This document shows positions 36,101 to 47,165 of a stretch of DNA of 64,000 bases, piece by piece (position 1 is the stretch's first letter; the number at the start of each line of letters is the position of its first letter). Position numbers and translations under genes: made by a program. The stretch is taken from assembly GCA_963377175.1 (NCBI GenBank), contig CAUJNA010001491.1, positions 581,996 through 645,995 of the forward strand, in the 5' to 3' direction. Source of the stretch: Effrenium voratum (lineage: Eukaryota; Sar; Dinophyceae; Suessiales; Symbiodiniaceae). Below the pieces are notes generated by a model that was not told the origin of the DNA, made no database searches, and saw only the letters and a program-made list of their open reading frames with translations.

Positions 36101-36539
36101 TTTCTATGGCTAGTTTGAGGGTCCAGGTATGATCGAAGCGGTCTTGTGCGAGGTTCGACCCATGCAGAAAAAACTGGTGGACAAAGTGGGGTGTTGCCAC
36201 AAGTGAATGGTGCATTCCCAGTTCAATTTTGGATGCCCCACAGATTGGCCAGTTGATTGGGCCCCGATAGGGCTCAAGGAATTGCGGGGTAGGCCAGCCT
36301 AAGGCAGGGGGGATATGTTAGGTCCCAGCGAAACCATGCAAACACCAGCGTTGTTCATGGGGTTTGCAGCAAATGACAGCGAGGAGCAGTGGTTTCCTTC
36401 TTCCCTGAAACGTCATTTGATTCGAAGAATACATTTTTACCCTGCGCACCGAGGTTCAAATTCTGGGGGATACGGAATGCCTCTGAAAAGTCTTGGAATT
36501 GGCAAAGCGAAAAGGGAGCCAAGGAGCTACGGAGCTTGG
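36101..36539. other. Unassigned
   Basis: No gene or repeat border recognised. Confidence 0.35.
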
Positions 36540-36665
36540 CCCGGAACTGGGAGAGGGGTGACCCCTGAAATTCCATGGTTGCATTTCCCCCTCCTATGGG
36601 GAAAGCCAGAGAAATGGATTTCGGGGCCCATCCACCCCCCTTCCCTTTCTGGTAGGGCGGAGGGT
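36540..36665 (+). repeat. F9 element
   Basis: GGTGACCCCTGAAATTCC, TATGGGGAAAGCCAGAGAAA, CCCCCTTCCCTTTCTGGTAG; same order as at 20936 and 19133. Confidence 0.5.
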
Positions 36666-37124
36666 CCTTCTTTGGTTCCGAAGTGAACACTGCGTACCTT
36701 TGTCGGCGCAGGCTATTACAGCATTTGCCCCTTGGCTGCATGGAGCTTGCTCTCGGCTTACCTTTGCATAAAACAAGCTGAAAGGGGACCCTAAGACAAA
36801 CAAATCTAAAGACGTTGGCTTAAGATGAGTTGGCAGCTCACTGAAGACTTTGTTGATGGTGTGTGTTTTTTTCTACCTGTTGGGTCCCACATGTTGGCTT
36901 CGCGGAGTTTGAATGGGCCGTGTTTAAGCTGTGGCAGCTTGGTCTTGAGACTGCTGAGATGTATGTCCACATTCGCGTGGTAGGGGGCCAACTGTTGTGG
37001 GAGTGTCATTTGTGTTTTGGCAAACTGTTTGGGAGGCGACACTTGAGGCTGTGCATATCCCCCGAACTCGAAGCGGGCTTAACTTTCCGCACTTTGGCTG
37101 CCTTCCCAACAAACAAACATAAAG

Positions 37125-37255
37125 GAAACTAGCAGGCACACAAGCAAGAAAGCAAACAGGCAAACAGGCATAAAGCACGCAGGCAAGCAAGCGAGCGAGC
37201 AAGCAAGCAAACACGTAAACAAGCCAAGAAGCAACAAGCAAGGCAAGCAAACACA
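37125..37255. repeat. Simple repeat rich in GCAA/CAAG units
   Basis: Imperfect tetranucleotide repeats (AGGCAAGCAAGCGAGCGAGC and similar). Confidence 0.85.
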
Positions 37256-37413
37256 CGACTCAGAAGACTCGAGATGCTCTGAAGAAAAACTGCTTCCTGA
37301 GTGCATGTTTATGCGATCAGCAACGTCTTGGCCGTTTCCGTTTTTGGTCCCGGGAGCTTTGAGGCTTTCAGTCAGTGGAAGCACAGTGACGAAATCCAAA
37401 ATTTCCCACCGTT

Positions 37414-37533
37414 CCTCAGTTGTCCAAAGCCGAGACCTTTTAACCTTTTGGTTTTCCAGTTTTGGTACCCATTTTTAGTCATGGCTCCAAAAGGTGAACC
37501 TTTTATTTCTGGGTCCCTAAGGGGCAAGTGAGG
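37414..37533 (+). repeat. F7 element, full length (120 bp)
   Basis: CCTCAGTTGTCCAAAGC left end and GGGCAAGTGAGG right end are inverted; centre AGTCATGGCTCCAAAAGGTG. Confidence 0.8.
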
Positions 37534-37562
37534 TTCAGCAACCCTGGAATGATTCGATCCCC

Positions 37563-37620
37563 CTACCACAATCCTGGGACTGGTCCTGGGACCAGTCCTG
37601 GTCCTGGGACCGGTCGGCCC
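37563..37620. repeat. Short GGTCCTGGGACC-type tandem/palindromic repeat
   Basis: GGACTGGTCCTGGGACC-type blocks repeat and are self-complementary. Confidence 0.6.
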
Positions 37621-37984
37621 GCAAGGAAACTCTGAGCTGTCCTTAGGCCAGCTTGATTAGATTTCAATACATGGATTCCACATGGAGTTTCTTCCATTGA
37701 CCAGGGCATTCCGCCAGGGTCTATGGAACGCCAATGGTCTTCCCTAGGCTGCTTCGATGAGTGCGAGGCTTTGATGGACCAGGCCGGATAGCCGGCCGCT
37801 TCGCTTCGTGGCCGCGCCGGGCCTTCTGAACCCCAAGGCAACGAAACGACCACCCGTGTCCCGTTCGGGTCACTTGGCCGGCCGGGATGAAGGCTCCTTG
37901 CGCCGGGATGCATGTCTGTTTTCATTTTTTTGGCTTGGTGAATGGTTTTTTCAAGGGGGGATCCAATGGTGCTTAGCAAGTGGA

Positions 37985-38080
37985 GAGCAAGCCTGGTGAA
38001 AGTACCTACGTAGGAGACTTATAACCATGGCTTTTGTGGGTAAGAACCGGGTTTACGAACGACTTACCACCAGGCTTACC
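37985..38080. repeat. Foldback element
   Basis: AGCCTGGTGA and TTACCACCAGGCTT form inverted ends. An inner segment (ATAACCATGGCTTTTGTGGG) recurs inverted at about 51335-51360. Confidence 0.55.
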
Positions 38081-38770
38081 CTGTAAGTGTCATTTACACA
38101 AAGGATGGACAGTTCCCGGGCTGGCAAAGGGGAGATGGTTTTTATCCGCGCCAGAGGCAGCTTAGCCTTCGATAAACGCCTTGCAAGTTCTTGACATTGG
38201 TTTGGGTAGACCCTTGGCATGCCAGCTTTTCATTTTGACTCGGATTCCTCTTGGAGAGGGAGTTTGTGCACTTCCATTGTGCCCTTCCAGTCTGGTAGAA
38301 AGTAGCACCCAATTCTCAGTGGTTCATAGTCCTTGTCGAGCGGGCAGGTGCACAGTCTCCTGACTTGCTCTGTGGCCTCTTCTGAAGCTGGAGCCAACGG
38401 GCTGTGTTTCTGGCTGTGTTTCTTACCTGAGCCATGAGTCAAATCCTGGGTAAGTGAAGGCTGGTTTCAAGTCCCAAGAGGTGCCCTTGGACAATGCAAC
38501 AAGACTTCTGCGATCTGGGGAATCCCACGGGTGATCCAATCTGTCGCAAAGGGCCATGTTCGGCCAGGATCCATGGTTGAGGTGCCGCGCGATTCCTTTA
38601 AAGGAATCCCTCTTGGGTTGCGCAACGACAAAGAATGGAGTCACCCCAAAAAAGTAGATATCATTACATATCTTTTCTCACTCCCTGAGTTCCCTTCAAT
38701 CTTTTTGCCGGCCCATCCACTCGAACGGAAGTGCGTAGATCTTTTTTGCTGAGTTCCAAATCCACGAAAC
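38081..38770. other. Unassigned
   Basis: No convincing exon. CTCACTCCCTGAGTTCCC, an F6 left end, lies at about 38678. Confidence 0.35.
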
Positions 38771-38772
38771 AA

Positions 38773-38864
38773 GCTTCCGTTTACTGAAATGAATATTGTC
38801 CATTTCCCCCGTTGGTTTTAAAGCGAATCGGAAAAAAAACCCAGGGGTCTTAACCACATGGAAG
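38773..38864 (+). repeat. F1 element (92 bp)
   Basis: CTTCCGTTTACTGAAATGAA left end, CCGTTGGTTTTAAAGCGAAT core, CTTAACCACATGGAAG right end. A GC-rich exon-like island (38866-39005) follows directly, as if the terminal AG served as acceptor. Confidence 0.65.
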
Positions 38865-39179
38865 TCAGAAACGGAGGCGCCCCAAGAGCTCCTCCTCTCG
38901 CGAGCCTCGGGACGTCTGCAGGTGGAGCAGGGCCTGGAAGCGCCGATGAGCATCTTGGCTTCGCCTCCGGGGACGTTCCGCTGCCGAACCCCCCCGTTTG
39001 ACATGGAAGTGGGGGAGGGGCTGTTACCCTGGAACTAAAATTTTGTGGGTTGTGGGGAATGAATTCCATGTGTGGTTCAACAGGGGTCATTCCTTTGACC
39101 GTTTCTAGGGGTTATCAAAATTAAAATAAAATGGGGTTGTTTCCCTTAACTCATGACTTAGGGTGACTTTGATCATGGT

Positions 39180-39825
39180 AAAATAATGAGGCCAGGGTTC
39201 CATCTCCCCTTTTGTGGGGAAGCCTGGACAATTGGACTTCTCGTCACCGTGCTGCCTATTTTATTGAAAGCTCACTGGTTCAGGGGTATAAACCAACTTA
39301 AGCCATGATAAAGGTATAAAGGTCCTTTGCTTGCGGGTCCAATTCTTAATTCGGCGTTTAATTACAGCAAACATTTGCAGACTTTTTGGGTCCGGAGTCA
39401 AGTCTGGACCATGTTTAGCGTCGAATAACAAATTCAGACTCTCGTTTGGCCATTGGGGGGGGTGAGTTTTTGCATTCAAGGATTTCTGGTCGTTACGAGG
39501 CTCTTGGGGTCTGTGGGGTTCCGTGGTAGAAGATAGGAGTGAGCAAGTTGCCAAAACAAGAGTTTCAAAATAGCCTCGGTGTTTGGAACAAATCCAGACA
39601 TGCATGGAACAAATCCAGTCGCCTTGGTCTTTGCAGCTGTTTGAACGAGGACACTGCACAAGCAGAACTGATTCATCTTCCCGCTCGCGAGCTTCCCAAT
39701 TCGGCTCCTTAAGCCCAACCCGGCTCCACACCGAAATCTTTCACTTCCTGAGTTCCGTTTGGGGCTTGATCGTCGCTTTTTGGGGTTTGGACCATTTTTG
39801 GCCATCTGCTCGGGAGGTGAGGAAA
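39180..39825. repeat. Degraded short repeats, including F6-like 39739-39823
   Basis: TTTCACTTCCTGAGTTCCG to CTCGGGAGGTGAGG matches F6. Another F6-like block (ACTTTTTGGGTCCGGAG) lies at about 39380-39460. Confidence 0.45.
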
Positions 39826-40453
39826 TGCTAGATTTGGAAGCCCAAGCCCTCCCTCTCGCCCGCAGAGGGCGAAAGCTGCTTTCCGATTTCCTTAACCGTA
39901 GGTTGGACACTCGAGCGGCATGAACAATTCGCTCCACTGGTCATGGCGTGATATGCCGATCATTGGCATTTTTCTTCATTCTGCTAGTGAAAACTGGGAT
40001 CCGAGAATGCACACCAAACATGAGACGTTTCCGCATGGTCGAATCCAAGGGTTCCAAATCATTCTGTTCTACCGAAGCTCGGTTTGATTCCCCATTTTTT
40101 GCATGGCTCTCTTCAACCAATGTTTCCAAGAGGGTTTGGCCCATTGATATCGTGGACCCCCGTTTGGTTGGTGTTTGGGTGGGGGGTCCAACCTTAAACA
40201 AGACATCCCCATTTATTTAGTCATGTCGTTGTTTGATGGGCACCCCTTCTTTGTTGAGTTTTAGAGGAAATCAGGTGACCGCCATTTTGGGGGGTCAGAG
40301 TCCTAACTAAGCCCGGGTAATATCCCCAACGGCCCAAGAACCCCCGGAACCCTCCGGAACCCTCCCTGAAAGCTGCCCCAACCCACCCCTCATCGCCTAT
40401 CTGGGCAGCGAAACCGGAAAAAAAAAGAAGAAGAAGACCAAAAAACAGCAACT

Positions 40454-40578
40454 CTAGGTCCCCCCAGTAGTGCCCTTTCTCACCCCTTGTTTGGTTGGGA
40501 GGGTTCCCCTAAAATAGACAAAAGAGAAAAACAAAACGGTACCAACTTATTCTAACTCCTCTCTACTGGAGGACCTAG
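40454..40578. repeat. F2 element, full length
   Basis: CTAGGTCCCCCCAGTAG left and CTACTGGAGGACCTAG right are inverted; TTGGGAGGGTTCCCCT and GGTACCAACTTATTCTAAC inside. Confidence 0.85.
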
Positions 40579-40680
40579 TCATGGCCCCAAAAGGTGAACC
40601 TACTAACAATGAACAGAACCCAACAAACAAACACGAAACACAACTTGATCCAACAGTGCAGCAATCGTGTCACCCATGTC

Positions 40681-40794
40681 TTCGCTGTTCTTTGATTATG
40701 TGTTTTTTCTCCCCGTTTTTTTTTTGGTTCTGTTCATTTTGACGGGTCTGCAAAAACGCGTCAGTTTTTTGCCAGCCCATACCAAGAGATGATG
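40681..40794 (+). repeat. F10 element
   Basis: TTCGCTGTTCTTTGATTATG start, TTGGTTCTGTTCATTTTG, CATACCAAGAGATGATG end. Confidence 0.7.
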
Positions 40795-41032
40795 TAGCGA
40801 GACGGAAATCGGGAGTGCTCTAGGCACCCCAGAGAAGATCGCAGCCCTCGCCGCCCGGTGGATCAGAGGATCAGAGCAGGAGCAGGAGATTTGGCGGGAG
40901 CCAGCCATGTCCCTGAGATTTTTAGGGGTTTTAGGGTGGTGTAGTGGTAAATTCCCTTAGGTTTTTCAGGGTTTTAGTTGGTCTTGCGGTAAATTCTCTT
41001 AATTTTTTAGGGCTTTAGTTGATTCAGTGGTA

Positions 41033-41117
41033 GATTGCCTGAGGTTTTTGTAGGTGTTTAGCGGTTTAGATGTAGTTTCCACTAAGCCATTTGCAGCTAG
41101 CCACTAAAAGCTGCAAA
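41033..41117 (+). repeat. F4-like remnant
   Basis: GGTGTTTAGCGGTTTAG, CCACTAAAAGCTGC. Confidence 0.4.
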
Positions 41118-41397
41118 GGAAGCGTTCAGGCAATGTGAGCTGAATACCCGCGTATCGGATTCGGTTTTGGGTATCGATTTTCCAGCTTGGGCATCGGTTT
41201 TGGGTAGGGTAAGGGAATTCTATGTGGAACGGGTGGCTTGTGTTGCCACAATGCACGTTTCAATCACCACTTCAATGGTCCGGGCTGTTTTTTTTTGTTT
41301 GCTGCGGTTCCTTGCCTAAATCTTCCAAGGGAAGTCGTTGGTCTTCAAGGCCCTTGGGCTGGGACGAGTAAGCGGTGAGAGTGATGTGAGCTGTGAA

Positions 41398-41516
41398 CAT
41401 TGGTGCATTTTGCCAAGGGATGTCAGGACTTTAATTAATTTGTTGCCAACTGATGGGTTTTCCGTACTAAACCACTAAAAGTTAAACTTTTAGCAGGGGA
41501 GCAGAAAGCAACCGAG
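41398..41516 (+). repeat. F5 element
   Basis: GGTGCATTTTGCCAAGGGAT, TGTTGCCAACTGATGGG, AACCACTAAAAGTTAAAC, AGCAGGGGAGCAGAAAGC. Confidence 0.75.
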
Positions 41517-41596
41517 TGATGCTTGCCGAGAGGCCGGTATGAAGGCACCTGCGCTCCATGAACCGTTTGCAAGTCTGTGTCAGTTTGGGAGCTGTG

Positions 41597-41898
41597 ACTC
41601 GCTTGCCCAAAGCGAATCGACCTTCTAACCTTGGCTCCAACAGGCGACCCTTCATTTCCAGCTCCAAACTGGGCAAGTGAGGCTGGAAGCTCGAATGGTC
41701 AAATCGCTCGCCCAAATCGATCTTTCAAGCTGTTGGTTTCCCTCGACTTGGTCCATAGCCAAGGCGATTCTCCAGGTCCAAACTGGGCAGTTGGACACGC
41801 ATCCTCATCATGTCCACAAATGGATTCCCAATGAAAGCTGACAATATGTGACCTATGAAGGGAAGCCTTGTTTCCAGGTCCAAGCTGGGCAAGTGAGG
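41597..41898 (+). repeat. F7 element and two truncated F7 derivatives
   Basis: 41597-41682 runs from ACTCGCTTGCCCAAAGCG to GGGCAAGTGAGG. Two more partial copies (CGCTCGCCCAAATCGATC at about 41706; CAGGTCCAAGCTGGGCAAG at about 41877) follow. Confidence 0.6.
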
Positions 41899-42014
41899 TC
41901 AAGAGGGAGTTCTTAGCCAAGGCACCTGGAACGAGGAATGTTGGCCCCCTGAACACCCATTCCAGGAGCTTCAGAACAGCCCCCCCCCTTCCCTTAGTAA
42001 GGCCCGTAGTTGTC

Positions 42015-42119
42015 TGCCATTTGCTTAAATTTGTGATTTCCCCCCCTGTTGGCTTTAAGGGGAATGAATCAATACTGGATGTTTCTTCACATGTTTCCAG
42101 GGGACTGAAGCAAATGGAG
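42015..42119 (+). repeat. F1 element, full length
   Basis: TGCCATTTGCTTAAAT left, CCTGTTGGCTTTAAGGGGAA core, GACTGAAGCAAATGGA right. Confidence 0.82.
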
Positions 42120-42242
42120 GTTGTGTATCGCGGGAGACGGTTCATTTGGACGGCAAAAAATGCCCAGAGTTGCCAATGTTCCAAAGGAAGCCCCATATTT
42201 CACAGCCAGCTGCTAGCTGGTGGTTAGATGGGAGACGGACTT

Positions 42243-42330
42243 AGGGCTCGGGGTATCCAAATTTGCGTTCATAGAGGTAGCCTTCCGGAGCTACCGATCG
42301 GAGTCCTGTAAGCACATGGTAGCAACAGGC
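42243..42330 (+). repeat. Short dispersed repeat (GCCTTCCGGAGCTACCG type)
   Basis: GGGGTATCCAAATT, then GTAGCCTTCCGGAGCTACCG and AAGCACATGGTAG. Related copies lie at 46640-46740 and 62835-62930. Confidence 0.6.
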
Positions 42331-42840
42331 CCCTCTGTCACAGCATGCGCCTCAGTGACTCAGGTATCGAACCTTCCCTCTGCGACGCAGCGAGGCAACC
42401 GCACGCCTGGCACTTAGTGACTTAGTGAGAGATTTGTCAAAGCAAATCGAGGAAAGCTTCTTGTGGATTCCTTTCTTCCTTGCTTCAGTCGCCCTCTAAT
42501 TGGTGGTTTGGATTGGTGATTTGCTGGTTAGGGGGCGCTTTTCCTTTGCAAGATCCATGGCGTACTCCCCAGTGGCCACCAATCCAAACAAACAATTGGA
42601 GCGAACTTGATTGCTTGTGAAGTATAGCAAGGACCTTTGGCCAGTTGCTTTCAGACTTCGAGTTTAGGCTCCCACATCGGCCAACCTTGCCGTAGTCGGC
42701 CCCTCAACATGCTCAAGCCCACAAAGAGAAAGGGTGCCGAATCTTTTCCTACCAGGGTCGATGGACAAGTGAGGAACAGCAACTTGTACTGGCAGACGCC
42801 AGGCTTGCTCAAGCAACATGTGGCGAGTGAAGCAACGTAG

Positions 42841-42937
42841 ACTTGGTGGCTCCCAGCCATCCTTTTTAGTGTTTAGTTGGGCCCCATTTGGCTCACAAAA
42901 AGTTAAACTTTTAGCGGGGGATCCCGGGACAGCTCAG
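42841..42937 (+). repeat. F4 element
   Basis: TTGGTGGCTCCCAGCCATCC head, AAAGTTAAACTTTTAGCGGG, GATCCCGGGACAGCTCAG tail. Confidence 0.75.
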
Positions 42938-43043
42938 TAGACAACTACCAAAATCAGGCCAACTGAAATTCGGAGCTTTACATAGTATGTCGTGTTCATT
43001 TATAGGGGGTGATCCTCACCTTTGGGTGAATGAGTTTCCTTGG

Positions 43044-43128
43044 TTTCACTGTTGCTGGCAAAGTTTAGGTTTTTTGGTTATGTCCATATTTTGGTTGGGT
43101 GCTGCAAAGAAAAAGTCGTTTGCTACCA
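43044..43128 (+). repeat. F10 element, degraded
   Basis: TTTCACTGTTGCTGG, TTTTTTGGTTATGTCC, GCTACCATACCA. Confidence 0.5.
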
Positions 43129-43129
43129 T

Positions 43130-43362
43130 ACCACTTTGGTGCATGTTGCTTGGATGTCAGGACTCTAACTTTTTTTTGCCAACTAATGGGTTTTCTATTA
43201 CATGGTTGTTGTTGGGACACATTTTTCATTTTGATTATTGTGGTTTAGTGGGAAATCCCCACTGAACTGCCAACAAATTCAATTTTTTGCTCCCCTTCCA
43301 ACGTCAAGATTAAACCACTGGAAGTTAACCTTTTAGCAGGGGAGCAGAAAGCAACCGAGACA
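43130..43362 (+). repeat. F5 element split by an F3 insertion
   Basis: The left half (43130-43200) ends GGTTTTCTATTA. The right half (43309-43362) resumes ATTAAACCACTGGAAG. The intact F5 at 31221 reads straight through this point. Confidence 0.85.
43201..43308 (+). repeat. F3 element inserted into F5, with ATTA target duplication
   Basis: CATGGTTGTTGTTGGGACAC to CCTTCCAACGTCAAG; flanked by ATTA at 43197-43200 and 43309-43312. Confidence 0.85.
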
Positions 43363-43369
43363 ACACGTG

Positions 43370-44270
43370 TTGTACAGTTGATGTTTGAAGGGGCCACTCT
43401 TTGCGCTAGGCTGTCCCCGCGACTCCTGGGGCTGCTGGATGAAGTGGCCAACCACCACGGCGGGATGGCGCAGGGCCCAGAGGGCAACCGGACCCCCAGA
43501 GACCCCGCAGCCTAAAGCCGTGGTCACCAGACAGGTTCCTTGAAATATCATGAAGCTAAGGGTGGAAGTACATGCCCCTTGTTCATACCGGTTCCTTGGC
43601 TTCCCTGGTTTCCAACCCACTTGAGGTGTTTTCCCCTTTTGGGGAGAGGGGTATGAACATCAGCAGGCCTTTTTGGGTTCATTTGTGCAAGGGGTATGTA
43701 AAAGGGGTATGTACAAGCACCCCTGGAATGAACCAGATTGAACCAGCAAAAGGGTATCTGGCAAAGGGGAGCCATGAGCTCATGGGTGGCTTCCTTCTGG
43801 TTTTCCGACAAAAGCTGTCCTAGGGTACCATCAAGAAAGGGGACACACCTAAATGCCTTGAAGATTTTTCCAACATTTGACCTCGTAGCAGCTCAGTATT
43901 CCAAACCGCTGTCATTTGCTCTAAGACTTGTCTCGGTTTTGCCCGTCAGCCACCAAGAAATCGCCGGCATGTGGAGGAAATTTTGGATCCCATTAAAGAA
44001 ACTTTTTAAAGGTTGGGCAGAAGCGTAACTTCCACTGTCTCTAAGACCTCCCCAACCACAAAAAGGTTCACTCAGAACTCCGTCTAAGAACGTACTTTGA
44101 TCATGACCTGTGCCAAACCATCCTGATCCTCTTGACCTGCACACAGCATACAGGCACATGGGGGAACCCACAAGATGGCTGGTTCCTTTTGGTTTTCCTC
44201 TCAAGCAGAACCCACAAAAGGGCATCGAGTCTCAAAAGATATGCATATGACGCCTACAGTTGATACATGG
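43370..44270. other. Unassigned intergenic/intronic DNA
   Basis: GGGGTATG motifs recur at about 43648-43710. No convincing coding sequence. Confidence 0.35.
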
Positions 44271-44279
44271 GTGTGTCTT

Positions 44280-44345
44280 TTTTAGGGGCTTCCCCCAAAA
44301 TGGCTAACCGGTTTTCCTTTTAAGCCGAAGAAGGGGGTACCCTCC
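44280..44345 (+). repeat. Short dispersed repeat (CCCCCAAAATGG..AGAAGGGGGTACC)
   Basis: A second copy lies at 51893-51953 with the same two blocks; looser relatives at 44158 and 50665. Confidence 0.5.
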
Positions 44346-44389
44346 CTCCAAAAAAACAGGCGCGAGACCCAAAAAAGTGACCCGCCATC

Positions 44390-45060
44390 CATTTGCTCCC
44401 TGGGTTTTGAAGGGAAGATATCACTACTATGTTTCCATTTTCTTTTTGTCTTCTATTTTTCCTATATCGCTACTATTAAAGGCACTATACGGCAGTGGGT
44501 CAAAATATATACCCAAAATGGGAACCCTGGTACATGGAAACATGTGTGGTCCCATGGTGGTTTAATTGTGACCCACAGCCATATCACTGGAATCATGTTC
44601 TCATTTTCACTGGAACCATTTTGGGGTAGGTGCACCACCCATTTCAATTAATTTGGTGGGGATTGGGATGTTCACAGGGGGTGCGATTTGGATTTTGACC
44701 CATGGCCATATCACGACTGTTAAAGGGAATGTATCACTGGATTTATGTTCCCATTCTTTCCAGGGTTTTAGGGAAGATATCACCACTATTTGTCCATGGC
44801 TCCTACTATTTTTCCATATCACTACGATTAAAGGGATCCACTTTCTATTTTCCCCCTTTTTTCCAGATCACTACTATTCAAGGGAATCGATTTTCTAGTT
44901 TCTACTTTTGTATATCCTACTTGTTTTCCATATTCTATTTGTTTTCCATATCACTGGAGTTATGTTCTCATTATTTTCCTATTATTATTTTCGAGTTTTT
45001 GTTTTATTTTGCCATATCACCACCATTAAAGGGAATATATCACTGGATTGATGTTCGCAT
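44390..45060 (+). repeat. Amplified F1-core fragments (TATCACTACTATTAAAGGGA)
   Basis: At least eight irregular copies of ATATCAC(T/C)AC(T/G)(A/G)TTAAAGGGA occur, often followed by ATCACTGGATTTATGTTCCC-like text. An F8 copy (44486-44585) is embedded. Confidence 0.7.
44486..44585. repeat. F8 element
   Basis: TACGGCAGTGGGTCAAAAT left and TTGTGACCCACAGCCATAT right are inverted; GGAACCCTGGTACATGG centre. Confidence 0.75.
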
Positions 45061-45074
45061 TTTGTCCAACTGGC

Positions 45075-45139
45075 CGGATCGAGGTGCCGCTGCATGGGCG
45101 GCTCTTCGCACAGTGGATGCACGAGGCCTACCCCCGCGA
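45075..45139 (+). CDS. Exon-like island, unknown product
   Basis: Frame IEVPLHGRLFAQWMHEAYPR is GC-rich and protein-like, ending at a possible GC donor (GA|GCGCGG). No clear AG acceptor is seen at the left, where F1-core fragments abut the island; a decayed acceptor or a shifted border is possible. Family not recognised. Confidence 0.4.
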
Positions 45140-45246
45140 GCGCGGAACCCGAGCGGGGGAAGCGGGCGAGCGGGAGCGGGGGCGAGCGGAAGCAGGCGCT
45201 TGCGGGACGCTTTTTTCCGTGTCCCAAGCAAATCGCCCCAAAAGTC

Positions 45247-45362
45247 TTGGTGGCTCCCAGCCATCCCCTTAGCTTTTTTGATCCTTTTAGTGTTTAGTGG
45301 TAGTTTCCGAATTCAACCCACCAAAAGTTAAACTTTTAGCGGGGGATCTGAGGGCAGCCCAG
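45247..45362 (+). repeat. F4 element, full length
   Basis: TTGGTGGCTCCCAGCCATCC head, CACCAAAAGTTAAACTTTTA, GGGGGATCTGAGGGCAGCCC tail. Confidence 0.8.
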
Positions 45363-45383
45363 AAGTCTGAGGGTTGTTCAAAG

Positions 45384-45490
45384 ACTCAGTTGTCCAAAGC
45401 GAATCGACCGGATCTGACCCAATTTTGGGTTCCCAGTGGTCATGGCTCCAAGGTGATCACCTTTTATTTCTGGCCCAGGGGGCAACTGAG
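45384..45490 (+). repeat. F7 element
   Basis: ACTCAGTTGTCCAAAGCGAA, GTGGTCATGGCTCCAAGGTG, TTTTATTTCTGG, GGGCAACTGAG. Confidence 0.7.
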
Positions 45491-45493
45491 AAG

Positions 45494-47090
45494 GGGTGCG
45501 ATGTTGGGCCAGTCCCCAAATCAGCCCCAAAGACCAGCTGATTTAGATCCAGATCCTGCAGCTTCTCTTGGGGTGTCTCCTATTTAAGGAACTCTGAAAA
45601 TCTGCTGCCCTCCAAGAAGAGCGCACGGAGCAGAAAAAAGACGTCTCCTATCCAGGTGGATTCATCCGGGGACATGAAGCAACGTGGGATCCGTCCGGTG
45701 TTGTTGGGCTGTTTCGGGCGATGGCGACATGTTTGATTGATTGTGTGGGTGAATGCCGTTGTCGTGGACCTCCAGTTTGCGGGGCTAGTTGCCACAAGAA
45801 AGACATGGCCAATGATCAGATGCCAAGGTGGATCCTTGTTCCGTTGAGTGTTCTCCCGATTTCTAGGGTCTACTGGTTGGCCTTTTCATTTAGGATGTTA
45901 AGATTGCAGGGAGAATCCTAGGTTGATTACCCCGGCCATGCCGTTGGAGTGTCACCTCCCTTTCAGCCGCTGGAGAAATATATTTCGGGAGCATCGTAGT
46001 TGGCCACCAGAAGTTCCCAAACTTTCTTGGCCCGGGTCCAGTCTAGTGAGTTGCTCCTCAAGTCTGACTTTTGCGAACTCCCTTTGGGACCACTGGCTTT
46101 TCTGCTGAGGGAGCCTGGGATCATTATCTTGGAAGCATGTTTGCCGTTGGCCCATGTGTTATACTTGCCTTTTGAACGCAGGTAGCTGATACGAAGCATA
46201 CTGGAACCGACCCCTACGTTGCAATCAGCTCTGCAGTACTTCCAGCGTTTGCAACCTCCTTTCACTTTGTGACTCGTGGCACCATACAAAATCTGCCTGA
46301 CCAGCAACAGCTGACATACAAAATCTCGCCCCAAAGATCAAACTGACCATGTCATTCTACCGTGAAGTCATCAATCATTCTACCCAGAATTAATGACTTA
46401 GAAGTTTCACGTCGTCTCTCACTGCGAAGCTCTTCTTTGCGATCGACACCTACCCAAAAAAGTGGCATGCTGCACCTGCACCATGACTGGTTTGCTTGTT
46501 CACGAGGGGTGGCAACTGGACTGGCTGGCCGTTGGCCAAGCCCTTGCCAAGCGGCATGCGATCAATGCGTCAAAGCCGTTGCCATATTTTGGTGGCATCC
46601 ACTTTGCAAAAAAAACGGCATCCAGTTCTGTCACTAAACCAGCTGGTTGGCAGGGAGCCAAGGAGCCGGGGTCCAAATTGTCTTCTGCTTCTTTGGAGGG
46701 AGCCTTCCGGAGCTCCGGCCGAAGTCCTCAGTCAAAAGCTGACCCGCTCCGAACCTGGCCCCAGGTTTCTTCACCTTGCAGGCCAACCAGAAGTCTCGAG
46801 AAACTTGTTACCCTCCCACCAATGAGCATGGAACCTGACGTGGTGTCCCTTCAAAAGGAAAGACGTTTGGAGACGCTGCGCCAGCCTTTCCTTGGCTTTC
46901 GCATTGCGTTGGCCAAGGTGCAACTACCCAAGTGCTGGCTCTACGTCACGCGACCGTGCCTTTGAACAAAAGATTGGGGCGCCAGCTACGCAGTTGTTTC
47001 TGCATCGGCCGGACCTGTTTAACATGCTGACGGTCCCACTGTGCGGGTGCGTCCGGGGTGGCTAATCAGACTTTCATGAGCAATGCTCAT
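45494..47090. other. Unassigned, with one dispersed repeat
   Basis: 46640-46740 holds TTGGCAGGGAGCC and GAGCCTTCCGGAGCTCCGG, related to 42243 and 62835. No exon with convincing borders was found. Confidence 0.35.
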
Positions 47091-47095
47091 AATAT

Positions 47096-47165
47096 ATTAC
47101 TATGGGGGTGTCCCTGGTTTTGGTGGGGATTTATCACTTTTGGAGGGGAACACCCCCATATTAAT
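47096..47165. repeat. Foldback element, 20-bp arms
   Basis: ATTACTATGGGGGTGTCCCT and GGGAACACCCCCATATTAAT are inverted repeats with about 3 mismatches and a 30-base centre. Confidence 0.75.

Noticed and set aside
37563..37979. Minus-strand ORF of 138 aa
   Set aside because: Partly made of a GGTCCTGGGACC repeat; no homology or splice context. Kept only as a possible GC-rich island at 37797-37905.
38866..39005. Exon directly after an F1 element
   Set aside because: Three frames are open on the plus strand and one on the minus, so no product can be chosen; noted only in the F1 entry.
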